Source of the DNA: Rhodococcus sp. 4CII
GTDB lineage: Bacteria; Actinomycetota; Actinomycetes; Mycobacteriales; Mycobacteriaceae
Reading direction: 5' to 3'
Assembly (NCBI RefSeq): GCF_014256275.1
Contig: NZ_JACCFE010000002.1
Location: 2,542,001-2,606,000, forward strand
DNA: 64,000 nucleotides
Part shown: positions 25,647 through 33,507 of the stretch, one piece after another
Position numbering within the stretch: position 1 is the first letter of the stretch
Layout: every line of letters begins with the position of its first letter
Notes under the pieces: generated by a model
What the model was told of the DNA's origin: nothing
The model's database searches: none
The model's input: only the letters and a program-made list of their open reading frames with translations
Program-made: the position numbers and the translations under genes

Positions 25647-26452
25647 CGTCCTGTGAATTTCGGGCTGCGCTTTTCCTTGAACGCGGCCAGGGCTTCGGGC
25701 ATGTCGTCGCCGCGAGTGAGCAGCGCCTGCCCGCGATTCTCGAGTTCGAGCGCGGCGGCATACGAGGACACTTCCATGTTCGCGTGGAGCGCGCGCTTCG
25801 ACAGCTGCACTCCGGCAGGAGAATTCGCACTGATGAGGCGGGCCATCGCGAGCGCCTCGTCGAGCAGGGACTCGGCCGGAACGACCGCATTCAGCAGTCC
25901 GAGGGACTCGGCCTCGACGGCCTCGATGAAGCGGCCGGTGTAGGCGAACTCCGCCGCCCGGGCGGGACCGATGAGCCGGGGCAGGTGCCAGGAGGCGCCC
26001 AGGTCGCCGGCGGACAGGCCGATCCGCACGAACGCCGCGTTGAACCGCGCCGCCGGCGAGCCGATCCGGATGTCGGCGGCGAGGGACAGCGACAGTCCAC
26101 CGCCCGCGGCCGCGCCGTTGACCGCCGCGATCACCGGGACGCGGATGCTGCGGATCGCCGCGAGCGCCCGCGCCGCCAGCTCCTGCTGGTCCAGCATGCC
26201 CATCGGCGTCAGCGACGACAAGCCGTCGGCGTCGTCGAGGTCGAATCCGCCGCAGAACGCCTTACCGGCACCGGTGAGGATCACGACGCGCAGGTCGTGC
26301 TCGTGATCGAGTTGCAGCGCCACCTTTTCCAGTTCGACGAACATGGTGTTCGTCATCGAGTTCATCCGTTCGGGGCGATTCAACGTCACGACGGCGATGC
26401 CGGGTTCCGGCCGCTCGAGCGTGAACGTTTCCCATGTGGTGGGCTCGGTCAC
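25643..26452 (-). CDS. Enoyl-CoA hydratase/isomerase (crotonase)
   Basis: A 269-residue crotonase, tandem paralogue of the gene just downstream. FCGGFDLDD, VNGAAAGGGLSLSLAADIR and GASWHLPRLIGPARAAEFAYTGRF are the recognisable strands, and the C-terminus reads ALAAFKEKRSPKF. The start is GTG 26452, preceded by AAGGAG; the longer frame to 26497 contains that ribosome site. The two crotonases may act on different stereoisomers or chain lengths, which would fit the racemase encoded directly upstream. Confidence 0.83.
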   Translation of the reverse strand: MTEPTTWETFTLERPEPGIAVVTLNRPERMNSMTNTMFVELEKVALQLDHEHDLRVVILTGAGKAFCGGFDLDDADGLSSLTPMGMLDQQELAARALAAIRSIRVPVIAAVNGAAAGGGLSLSLAADIRIGSPAARFNAAFVRIGLSAGDLGASWHLPRLIGPARAAEFAYTGRFIEAVEAESLGLLNAVVPAESLLDEALAMARLISANSPAGVQLSKRALHANMEVSSYAAALELENRGQALLTRGDDMPEALAAFKEKRSPKFTGR

Positions 26453-26533
26453 GAGTTCACTCCTTCTCAGTTCGGCGATCCCAGGTGGTCGCCGCAAGTG
26501 TCGTGGTGGTCCGGACGCGGGGCGTCCGGCAGG

Positions 26534-27724
26534 TCAGGTCTCCGCGGCGGCCTCACGCACCGCGCCCGAGCGCAGCCAGTCGGCGACGCGGCCGGTGTCG
26601 ATCTCCCAGTCGGTCAGGATCTCGGTGGTGTGCTCGCCCGGCAGAGGCGGACGGCGATCCACCGTCGCCGCTGTCCGGCTGAATCGGGGTGCGGGCGCCG
26701 GCTGGACGAGCCCGTCGACGTCGACGAAAGAGCCGCGGGCGACGTGGTGCGGGTGGGACGGCGCCTCGTCGACGTCGAGGACGGGCGCGATGCACGGCGT
26801 GAGCCCCTCAGCAGCGTCGAGCCAGTCCGTCAATGTGCGGCCGCGCACGGCGTCGGCGAAGATCTTCTTCATCTGCGGCCACTGGGAGCGGTCGTTCTGA
26901 TCCGGCAGGTCGTCGGGCAGGTCGAGCAGTGTCACCAGGTCGGCGTAGAAGTGGGGTTCCATTGCACCGACGGCCAGCCACTTTCCGTCGGCCGTCTCGT
27001 AGGCGTCGTAATAGGGCGCACCGCTGTCGACGATGTTGGTGCCGCGCTCCCTGTCCCAGGTCCCGTTCTGCGCGAACCCGAAGAAGGGCGTTGCGAGCAG
27101 TGCGGCACCCTCGACCATGGCCGCATCGACCACCTGACCGAGTCCCGAGCGTTGCCTTTCGAAGAGAGCCGACACGACGCCGAGGGCGAGAAGCATTCCC
27201 CCGCCACCGAAGTCGCCGACCAGACTGAGCGGCGGTGTGGGCGGTTGACCCTGTCGCCCGATCAGCGACAGGGCGCCGCTCAGTGCAACGTAGTTGATGT
27301 CGTGACCGACGTGCTGCGCGAGCGGTCCGTCCTGCCCGAAACCCGTCATGCGGCCGTAGATCAGCCCGGGATTACGTGCAGCGCAGTCGTCCGGCCCGAT
27401 GCCGAGTCGCTCGGCGACCCCGGGGCGGAAGCCCTCGATCAGGACGTCGGCGTCGGCTACGAGCGAGAGCACCACCTCCGCACCGTCCGGGTGCTTGAGG
27501 TCGACGGCGAGCGAACGACGGCCACGGTGCAGCAGTTCGGCGCGGAAGTCGGCGTTCGGCCCGACCAGCCCGGCACCGGCGGCACGGTCCACGCGAATCA
27601 CGTCGGCACCGAGATCGGCCAGCAGCATGGCACAGAACGGTCCGGGGCCGATCGAACCGATCTCGACCACCCTCAGACCCGACAGCGGTCCGGTGAACGA
27701 GCGTTTTGCGGTGTCCGCCACCAT
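26534..27724 (-). CDS. Alpha-methylacyl-CoA racemase (CaiB/BaiF family III CoA-transferase fold)
   Basis: A 396-residue family III protein. Racemase-type residues are visible: GHDINYVALSGALS (His of the AMACR pair) and LVGDFGGGGM (Asp), after GFRPGVAERLGIG and RMTGFGQDGP. AMACR interconverts (R)- and (S)-2-methylacyl-CoA so that acyl-CoA dehydrogenases can act on a methyl-branched chain. Its ATG (27724) immediately follows the TAG of the exporter gene, and two crotonases follow, so a methyl-branched substrate is implied for this operon. A true CoA-transferase would have a catalytic Asp in a different context, so racemase is preferred. Confidence 0.82.
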   Translation of the reverse strand: MVADTAKRSFTGPLSGLRVVEIGSIGPGPFCAMLLADLGADVIRVDRAAGAGLVGPNADFRAELLHRGRRSLAVDLKHPDGAEVVLSLVADADVLIEGFRPGVAERLGIGPDDCAARNPGLIYGRMTGFGQDGPLAQHVGHDINYVALSGALSLIGRQGQPPTPPLSLVGDFGGGGMLLALGVVSALFERQRSGLGQVVDAAMVEGAALLATPFFGFAQNGTWDRERGTNIVDSGAPYYDAYETADGKWLAVGAMEPHFYADLVTLLDLPDDLPDQNDRSQWPQMKKIFADAVRGRTLTDWLDAAEGLTPCIAPVLDVDEAPSHPHHVARGSFVDVDGLVQPAPAPRFSRTAATVDRRPPLPGEHTTEILTDWEIDTGRVADWLRSGAVREAAAET

Positions 27725-28696
27725 CTACCCGCCTCCCGTCGATCTTTGGTCCGATAATAATACCTTGAAATGGTTCGGGGAGGAATCCCCCACCGGTCGC
27801 GACCGGGCATGTGCGCTGGCGACCAGCACGACCGACAGCAGTACCACCGCTCCCCCGGCCACCAGCGCCGGAGTGACGGGCTCGGACAGCACGACCGAAC
27901 CGAGCGCCACGGCCACCACCGGATTCACATACGTATGGGTGGCCACCAGCGGCAGCGGTGCGTGGTGAAGCAGCCACGCGTACGCGGTGAAGCCGATGAT
28001 CGAGCCGAACACCACGAGGTAGCCGAACGCACCCCACGCGCGGGGTCCGATCTCACCGTCCAGCCGCTCCCCTGTCGCGACCGATGCGAGCGCCATCGCC
28101 ACACCGGCGGCCAGAAGCTGGTACGTCGCACTGACATACACGTCTCGAGGCAACCAAATTCGCGGCTTGATCCACGACCCGAACGACCACGAGAGACTGG
28201 ACAGCACGATGACCGCCACGCCGAAGAGCGGGAGTCCGGACTGCGCACCACCGTGCGGCAGCACCAGGATTGCGAGACCGATCAGTCCGACACCGACACC
28301 GGCCAATTCGAGAACCCGGGGGCGGTCACCGGCCAGGGTGCGGTAGAGGCAGATCCACAGCGGCACCATGGCGATGAGGAGTGCCGTCACCCCGGAGGGC
28401 ACTCCGTGCAGTTGGCCGACCGAGGTCAGGCCGTTTCCGCAGGCGAGCAGCAGCACGCCCAGGAACGTGGCCCCCGCCGTCTCCCGCCAGGTGAGGCGCA
28501 GCCGCCGCCAACCGCCGCGAAAGGCCAGGAAGGCGGCCATCAACACAGCGGCGAGCAGGAACCGTGCACCCATCGAGCCGAGCGGCGGGGCCTCCTCGAT
28601 CACGAGCCGGATCGCGAGGTAGATCGATCCCCAGATCACATAGACGAGGAACAGGGCGAGCCCGATCGCACCCCGTCCGGCACGCCCGGACGACAT
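27725..28696 (-). CDS. EamA-family (DMT) transporter
   Basis: A 323-residue membrane protein with ten predicted hydrophobic helices in two EamA repeats, each ending in the typical GxxxxxxG/ALxxTxYxNPVVA layout (HAPLPLVATHTYVNPVVAVALG in the second half). Such proteins export or exchange metabolites, amino acids or small organic acids. ATG 28696 is six bases from the end of the crotonase gene upstream and the stop abuts the racemase start, so it is embedded in the operon. It may export an excess intermediate; substrate unknown. A GGTCCGATA sequence at 27748 lies inside its 3' end. Confidence 0.85.
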   Translation of the reverse strand: MSSGRAGRGAIGLALFLVYVIWGSIYLAIRLVIEEAPPLGSMGARFLLAAVLMAAFLAFRGGWRRLRLTWRETAGATFLGVLLLACGNGLTSVGQLHGVPSGVTALLIAMVPLWICLYRTLAGDRPRVLELAGVGVGLIGLAILVLPHGGAQSGLPLFGVAVIVLSSLSWSFGSWIKPRIWLPRDVYVSATYQLLAAGVAMALASVATGERLDGEIGPRAWGAFGYLVVFGSIIGFTAYAWLLHHAPLPLVATHTYVNPVVAVALGSVVLSEPVTPALVAGGAVVLLSVVLVASAHARSRPVGDSSPNHFKVLLSDQRSTGGG

Positions 28697-28701
28697 GGCG
28701 C

Positions 28702-29487
28702 TCAGGAGAAGCGCGGAGCGCGCTTCTCGAGGAAGGCGGTGATGCCCTCCTTCGCCTCTCCGTTCTCGAACAGGTCCTGCTCCTGGGCGACCTCGAACCG
28801 GAAGCCCTCCTCGAGCGGCGTGTCGAAGGAGGCGTCGACCGTGCGGATGACGGCGCGCTGCGCGGGCAACGACATCGTGCACAGTTCGGCCGCGAGCGCC
28901 TGCGCGGCCTCCGTGGCGCCACCGGCGTCGACGAGCCGGTCGATCAGACCGATCGCGTGCGCCTCCGGGGCGAGGACCTGACGCGCACTCAGCATGATAT
29001 CCAGCGCGCGGCCGCGGCCCACGAGGCGCGGAAGTCGCTGTGTTCCACCGGCTCCGGGAATCAGGCCCAGTTTCACCTCGGGCAGTCCGAACTTCGCGTC
29101 CGCGCCGCCGACCCGCAGGGTGCAGGCCATGGCGAGTTCGAGGCCACCGCCGAGCGCGAGGCCGTCCACCGCGGCGATCGAGATGCGGTCGGCCGATGCA
29201 AGTCGGTCCAGTGCCCCACGGAGCCGATCCCCGTACGCAGTAAACGATTCCGCGTCCACGGACGACATATGCTTGATGTCCGCGCCGGCCGCGAAGAATC
29301 CCGGAATGTCCGAGCGGACGACGACGACCTTCACGGAGCCGTCGGCGTCCGCCGCGTCGAGCGCCGCGTTCAGGCCGTCGATGATCGGCAGTCCGAGGGC
29401 GTTCGCCGGCCTCCGCTGCAGAGTGATCGTCACGACGCCGGCATCGACGTCGCTCCACGCGACTGCGGGCGTTGCGGTTTCCGACAT
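28702..29487 (-). CDS. Enoyl-CoA hydratase (crotonase)
   Basis: A 261-residue classical enoyl-CoA hydratase. FAAGADIKHM and VDGLALGGGLELAMACTLR form the oxyanion hole, and the two catalytic glutamates are in FGLPEVKLGLIPGAGGTQRLPRLVG. It should hydrate trans-2-enoyl-CoA to (S)-3-hydroxyacyl-CoA. The first methionine at 29496 would leave GAAGGA touching the start codon; ATG 29487 has it eight bases away and is preferred. It heads the operon that continues with the exporter and racemase; a GTCGGACC box lies about 60 bp upstream. Confidence 0.85.
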   Translation of the reverse strand: MSETATPAVAWSDVDAGVVTITLQRRPANALGLPIIDGLNAALDAADADGSVKVVVVRSDIPGFFAAGADIKHMSSVDAESFTAYGDRLRGALDRLASADRISIAAVDGLALGGGLELAMACTLRVGGADAKFGLPEVKLGLIPGAGGTQRLPRLVGRGRALDIMLSARQVLAPEAHAIGLIDRLVDAGGATEAAQALAAELCTMSLPAQRAVIRTVDASFDTPLEEGFRFEVAQEQDLFENGEAKEGITAFLEKRAPRFS

Positions 29488-29546
29488 GCACACCATCCTT
29501 CTCGGTCCAGTCCCAGCGAGTGGGGAATTGACCCAACCATACTAAT

Positions 29547-29555
29547 TGTCGGACC
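29547..29555. promoter_or_regulatory. TGTCGGACC box (putative GntR-type operator)
   Basis: AATTGTCGGACCGAAAT, one mismatch from GGTCNGACC, between the MenB/BadI-like gene end and the crotonase operon start. Confidence 0.4.
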
Positions 29556-29566
29556 GAAATGGAAGA

Positions 29567-30424
29567 TCAGGGTCGACGCGGAAACTTCTCGAACTCGGGG
29601 CGCCGCTTGGCCTTGTACGCCTCCCGGCCTTCCTTCGCCTCGTCCGTCGAGTAGAAGAGCAGATTCGCATCGTGGGCGAGCTGCTGAATACCGGCCATGC
29701 CGTCCTCGGCGGCGTTGAAGCTCGCCTTCATGAGCCGCAGCGCGAACGGTGAGAGCTCGAGCATCTCGCGGCACCACTGCACGGTTTCCCGTTCCAGGTC
29801 GGCGAGCGGGACCACGGTATTGACCAGCCCCATCTCACGCGCCTCCTGAGCGTCGTACTGTCGGCACAGGAACCAGATCTCCTTGGCCTTCTTGACCCCG
29901 ACCAGTTCGGCGAGCAATCCCGCGCCGTAGCCGCCGTCGAACGACCCGACCTTCGGGCCGACCTGACCGAACCGGGCATTGTCCGCGGCGATGGACAGGT
30001 CGCAGACCAGGTGCAGGATGTGCCCGCCGCCGATCGCGTAGCCGGCGACCATCGCCACGACCGGCTTCGGCAGGCGCCGGATCTGAATCTGCAGGTCGGT
30101 GACGTGGAACCGGCCGACACCGCCGGCCTTCCCCGGCTCGGTGAGGTAGCCGGTGTCTCCGCGCACCCGCTGATCGCCGCCCGAACAGAACGCGTCGGGC
30201 CCCTCCCCCGTGAGCACGATGACGCCGACCGAGGAGTCCTCGCGGGCGTCGACCAACGCCTCCGAGATTTCCATCAACGTCTGCGGACGGAACGCGTTGC
30301 GCACCTCCGGCCGGCAGATCGTGATCTTCGCGATCCCGTCGCCGCTGTGCTCGTACCGGATGTCCTCGAACTCCCCGACCGCCGTCCAGGACACGAAATC
30401 CGTCGATTCACCATTGTTCGTCAT
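29567..30424 (-). CDS. menB: MenB/BadI-type crotonase (E. coli-like DHNA-CoA synthase family)
   Basis: A 285-residue crotonase very close to enterobacterial MenB: FCSGGDQRVRG, MVAGYAIGGGHILHLVCDLS, GPKVGSFDGGYGAG, EIWFLCRQYDAQEA and NTVVPLADLE are all present. MenB forms 1,4-dihydroxy-2-naphthoyl-CoA by a Dieckmann-type closure, and BadI runs the analogous reaction in reverse. No men genes are near; instead BadH, HMG-CoA-lyase-like and racemase genes surround it, so a catabolic ring cleavage is plausible. It has its own promoter with the AACGATCGTT palindrome 25 bp before ATG 30424, and is separated from the BadH operon by a terminator. Family placement is firm, direction of reaction is inferred. 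Confidence 0.72.
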   Translation of the reverse strand: MTNNGESTDFVSWTAVGEFEDIRYEHSGDGIAKITICRPEVRNAFRPQTLMEISEALVDAREDSSVGVIVLTGEGPDAFCSGGDQRVRGDTGYLTEPGKAGGVGRFHVTDLQIQIRRLPKPVVAMVAGYAIGGGHILHLVCDLSIAADNARFGQVGPKVGSFDGGYGAGLLAELVGVKKAKEIWFLCRQYDAQEAREMGLVNTVVPLADLERETVQWCREMLELSPFALRLMKASFNAAEDGMAGIQQLAHDANLLFYSTDEAKEGREAYKAKRRPEFEKFPRRP

Positions 30425-30448
30425 GCCACGATCATAGGCACATCTGTA

Positions 30449-30458
30449 AACGATCGTT
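30449..30458. promoter_or_regulatory. AACGATCGTT palindrome (putative TetR operator)
   Basis: Perfect 10-bp palindrome 25 bp upstream of the MenB/BadI-like start. Identical to the site at 12312-12321 in the tetR/thioesterase promoter, 18 kb away. Confidence 0.6.
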
Positions 30459-30481
30459 ACCGCCCGACCCCGCGAATGCCG

Positions 30482-30512
30482 AAGGTGCGGCCCGGAAACC
30501 GGGCCGCACCTT
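30482..30512. terminator. Hairpin terminator of the BadH operon
   Basis: Perfect 14-bp stem AAGGTGCGGCCCGG / CCGGGCCGCACCTT with a 3-nt loop, 16 bp after the BadH stop (minus strand). Confidence 0.8.
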
Positions 30513-30527
30513 TCGAATCGGTGTCCG

Positions 30528-31286
30528 TCAGGACATCGTCAGGCCACCGCTGACCGACAGGGTCTGTCCGGTGACGAATTCGGCTGCATCGGACGCGAAG
30601 TACGCCACCGCGGCACCGATGTCGGTCGCCTGGCCGAGCCGCTTCATCGGCACGGCGCGGGTCATGCCGCCGATCACCTTGTCGGCGTCCTGTCCCGAGC
30701 TGTCGGCGAATTTGCGCAGCGCCGGGGTGTCGGTCGGGCCGGGGCACACCGTGTTCGCGGTGACACCCTTGGTCGCGACCTCACGGGCGAGGGTCTTGGT
30801 GAAGGCGATGATGCCGCCCTTGGCACCCGAGTAGACGGCCTCGAGCGACGAGCCGACGCGGCCGGCGTCGGAACCGATGTTGATGACCCGGCCGAAGCCG
30901 CGCTCGACCATGCCCGGGACGGTCGCCTGGATGACCCGCAGCTGGCCCTTGAAGTTGATGTCGAGGATCCGGTCCCAGAACGCCTCGTCCGTCTTCAGGA
31001 ACGGCATGAAGTCGTCCCATCCGGCGTTGTTGACGACGATCTCGACGGGGCCGAACTGCTCGGCGACCTGCTTCACCGCGGCCTGCACGGACGCCGTGTC
31101 GGTGACGTCGACGGGCACGGCGATCGCCTCGCCACCGGCGTCGCGGATGCCGGCTGCGGTCTGCTCGGCGACCTCGAGGTTGAGGTCGGCGACCGCCACG
31201 CGGAAGCCCGCGGCGCCCAGAGCGTCGGAAATGCCCTTGCCGATGCCCTGCGCACCGCCGGTCACGAATGCAACTCGATTACTCAT
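30528..31286 (-). CDS. badH: BadH-like SDR (2-hydroxycyclohexanecarboxyl-CoA dehydrogenase type)
   Basis: A 252-residue SDR that matches the pattern of BadH from Rhodopseudomonas unusually well: NNAGWDDFMPFLKT, NIGSDAGRVGSSLEAVY with the catalytic Tyr and GAK lysine, VCPGPTDTPAL and the C-terminal TGQTLSVSGGLTM. BadH oxidises 2-hydroxycyclohexane-1-carboxyl-CoA to the 2-keto compound, the substrate of BadI. ATG 31286 follows GGAGAAGAAC. It ends a six-gene minus-strand operon. The alicyclic-acid role follows from the family; the actual ring (for example a substituted or terpenoid-derived one) is unknown. Confidence 0.78.
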   Translation of the reverse strand: MSNRVAFVTGGAQGIGKGISDALGAAGFRVAVADLNLEVAEQTAAGIRDAGGEAIAVPVDVTDTASVQAAVKQVAEQFGPVEIVVNNAGWDDFMPFLKTDEAFWDRILDINFKGQLRVIQATVPGMVERGFGRVINIGSDAGRVGSSLEAVYSGAKGGIIAFTKTLAREVATKGVTANTVCPGPTDTPALRKFADSSGQDADKVIGGMTRAVPMKRLGQATDIGAAVAYFASDAAEFVTGQTLSVSGGLTMS

Positions 31287-31331
31287 GTTCTTCTCCGTCT
31301 GTGTCTTTCGTGAATTGATGGTCGGCCGGTG

Positions 31332-32249
31332 TCAGCGCCGGGCCCACTCGATGGGGCCGGCGACGATGGAGTGGCTGGTGAGCTTGCGGCCCAGCACCGT
31401 CTGCGCTTCCCGCGCCGCGTCGATGACGCGTGGAAGGTCGAGTCCCGTCTCGACGCCCATCTCGTGGAACATGCTCACCAGGTCCTCGGTGGCGATGTTG
31501 CCCGTCGAACCGGCCGGAACGGGGCAGCCGCCCAGCTCCCCGAAGCTCGATTCGAAGCTCGCACACCCGGCCTCGAGTGCCGCGTACGCATTGGCGAGAC
31601 CCTGACCGCGGGTGTTGTGGAAGTGCGCGGTCACCTCGACGCCGGGCAGCCGGTCGAGTGCCGCGGCGAAGAACTCCGACGCGTACGCCGGATTGCACAT
31701 GCCGGTGGTGTCGCCGAAACCGATTTCGGTGGCCCCGGCCTCGGCGAACCGTTCGGCGAGGTCGAGCACACGGGTCAGCTCCACCTTGCCCTCGAACGGG
31801 CACCCGAACGACGTCGCGATCACCGCGGCGCAGTCGAGGCCCTCGGCAACGATCCGCTTGGCCATGACGTCGTTGTCTGCCATGGTCTCGTCGACGGTGC
31901 GATTGACGTTCTTCTTGTTGTGGGTCTCCGACGCACTGACGAAGATCGCGACCTCGTGGAACTTGTCGCGCACCTTCAGTGCGTTGTCCAGACCCTTGCT
32001 GTTGGGGACGAGCACCATCAGCTTCGTGGTGTCCGGCACGTCGATACGCTCGAGCACCTCGACCCCGTCCGCGAGTTGAGGGATGACGTCGGGTCGCACG
32101 AAACTGGCGACCTCGATCCGGGTGAATCCCGCCCGTCCGAGAGCGTTGATCAACCGGACCTTGTCGTCGGTCGGGATGCGCTCCGGTTCGTTCTGGAAAC
32201 CGTCGCGCGGACCGACCTCACGAATCTGGACCTGCTGGGGACGCGCCAT
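31332..32249 (-). CDS. HMG-CoA lyase-family protein
   Basis: A 305-residue TIM-barrel aldolase of the HMGL-like group. REVGPRDGFQNE carries the metal-binding Arg/Asp, VFVSASETHNKKN-type and SFGCPFEG (active-site Cys in the flexible loop family) follow, with GFGDTTGMCNP and HFHNTRGQGLANAYAA giving the metal-ligand histidines. HMG-CoA lyase splits 3-hydroxy-3-methylglutaryl-CoA into acetyl-CoA and acetoacetate. In this operon it may cleave HMG-CoA or a larger tertiary 3-hydroxyacyl-CoA made from a branched skeleton. ATG 32249 has AAAGGAG eight bases upstream; the longer frame overlaps the previous gene. Confidence 0.83.
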   Translation of the reverse strand: MARPQQVQIREVGPRDGFQNEPERIPTDDKVRLINALGRAGFTRIEVASFVRPDVIPQLADGVEVLERIDVPDTTKLMVLVPNSKGLDNALKVRDKFHEVAIFVSASETHNKKNVNRTVDETMADNDVMAKRIVAEGLDCAAVIATSFGCPFEGKVELTRVLDLAERFAEAGATEIGFGDTTGMCNPAYASEFFAAALDRLPGVEVTAHFHNTRGQGLANAYAALEAGCASFESSFGELGGCPVPAGSTGNIATEDLVSMFHEMGVETGLDLPRVIDAAREAQTVLGRKLTSHSIVAGPIEWARR

Positions 32250-32268
32250 GGCGTCGACTCCTTTCCCC

Positions 32269-33507
32269 TCACTCCGTTGCGGACGCAAGGTCGTACTCCT
32301 CGAGTTCGAATTCCAGTTTCTCGCGGTGCTCGGGTGCCGCCACCGCGATCATGCGCCGCGCACGCTCGGTGAGGGAACACCCGCGCAGCGCCGCGGCACC
32401 GTGTTCGGTGACCACGAAGTCCACGTCGGCGCGGGCGGTGGTGACCGCGCCGTACTCCAGAGCCGTCTTGATCGTCGACTCCCCGCGCGAATCGGCGCGC
32501 ATCGCGATGATCGAGCGGCCGCCGGTCATCGCCGCGGCCCGGGAGAAGTCCACCTGGCCCCCGACTGCACCGGAGTAGGTCGTGTTGCGCAGCTCCGCGC
32601 CGACCTGCCCGGTCAGGTCCACCTCGATCGCCGAGTTGATCGACACGAACGACCGCAACTGCGAGAGCACCTGCGGCGCATGGGTGTAACTCGCCGGCCG
32701 GAAGGCCACCGGAAGCACCGGCAGCCTGTCGTACAGCGCCGCCGTTCCCAGCGCGGCTCCGGTCACGTGCAGTCCCGGGTCGATCTCCTTCCGCGCCCCG
32801 GTGAGGACGCCGCGGTCGATCAGCCGGAGCGCCGCGTCGGAGATCATGCCCGAATGCAGCCCCAGGTCCTTGTGTCCATCGAGGGCGGTGAGAACGGCGG
32901 ACGGCAGCGTCCCGACGCCGATCTGGATCGTGTCTCCGTCCGCCACGAGATCGGCGACGTTCCGTGCGATCGCCAGTTCCACCGCGGCGGGCTCGCGGTC
33001 CGGCGCCTCGAGCAGCGGCCGGTCGGTCTCCATCACCGCGGCAAACCGCGACAACGGAATTCGTGGCGCGCCGAGAGTGACGGGCATACGCCGGTTGATC
33101 TCGGCGATGAGCACCGGTGTGTGGTCGAGAGCGTCCGCGATGTAGTCGACACCGACCCCGAGCGAGCAGTTCCCGGCCGAGTCCGGCGGTGACACCTGCA
33201 CGAAGCCGACGTCGCACGGCAGCCGCCGTTCGGCGAACAGCCGCGGCAGCGCCCCGTAATGGCAGGGCACGACCTCGAGGCGGGCGAGACGGCGGAGTTC
33301 GCCGAGGCCACCGTAGGAGACGACGGACAGTTCGTCCGGCAGTTCGCTCGTCAACCGCCGATTCCAGGTGAGTCCCACGAACGCCCGGACAGGGCCGATC
33401 GACGAGACCTGGTCGAGCAGGGCGTGGACGAGCGGGGTAGGTTCCGCGCTCGTCTGGCTCCACCAGATCCCGTCGCCGGGCCGGATGTGCGGTGTCAGGT
33501 CGATCAT
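32269..33507 (-). CDS. Acetyl-CoA hydrolase/4-hydroxybutyrate CoA-transferase-family protein
   Basis: A 412-residue family I CoA-transferase. GDTIQIGVGTLPSAVLTAL, the LGLHSGMISDAALRL segment, SINSAIEVDLTGQVGAE with the expected Glu, GGQVDFSRAA and VTEHGAAALRGCSLTERAR are characteristic of the acetate/4-hydroxybutyrate CoA-transferase group. It moves CoA between acids such as acetate and an acyl-CoA product or starting acid, saving ATP. The ATG overlaps the thiolase stop (33507), and HMGL follows with 19 bp, so all are translated as one operon. Confidence 0.83.
   Translation of the reverse strand: MIDLTPHIRPGDGIWWSQTSAEPTPLVHALLDQVSSIGPVRAFVGLTWNRRLTSELPDELSVVSYGGLGELRRLARLEVVPCHYGALPRLFAERRLPCDVGFVQVSPPDSAGNCSLGVGVDYIADALDHTPVLIAEINRRMPVTLGAPRIPLSRFAAVMETDRPLLEAPDREPAAVELAIARNVADLVADGDTIQIGVGTLPSAVLTALDGHKDLGLHSGMISDAALRLIDRGVLTGARKEIDPGLHVTGAALGTAALYDRLPVLPVAFRPASYTHAPQVLSQLRSFVSINSAIEVDLTGQVGAELRNTTYSGAVGGQVDFSRAAAMTGGRSIIAMRADSRGESTIKTALEYGAVTTARADVDFVVTEHGAAALRGCSLTERARRMIAVAAPEHREKLEFELEEYDLASATE

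Noticed and set aside
27748..27756. GGTCCGATA as a further GntR operator
   Set aside because: It lies inside the 3' end of the EamA gene, whose stop abuts the racemase start, so there is no clear promoter gap, and it has two mismatches.
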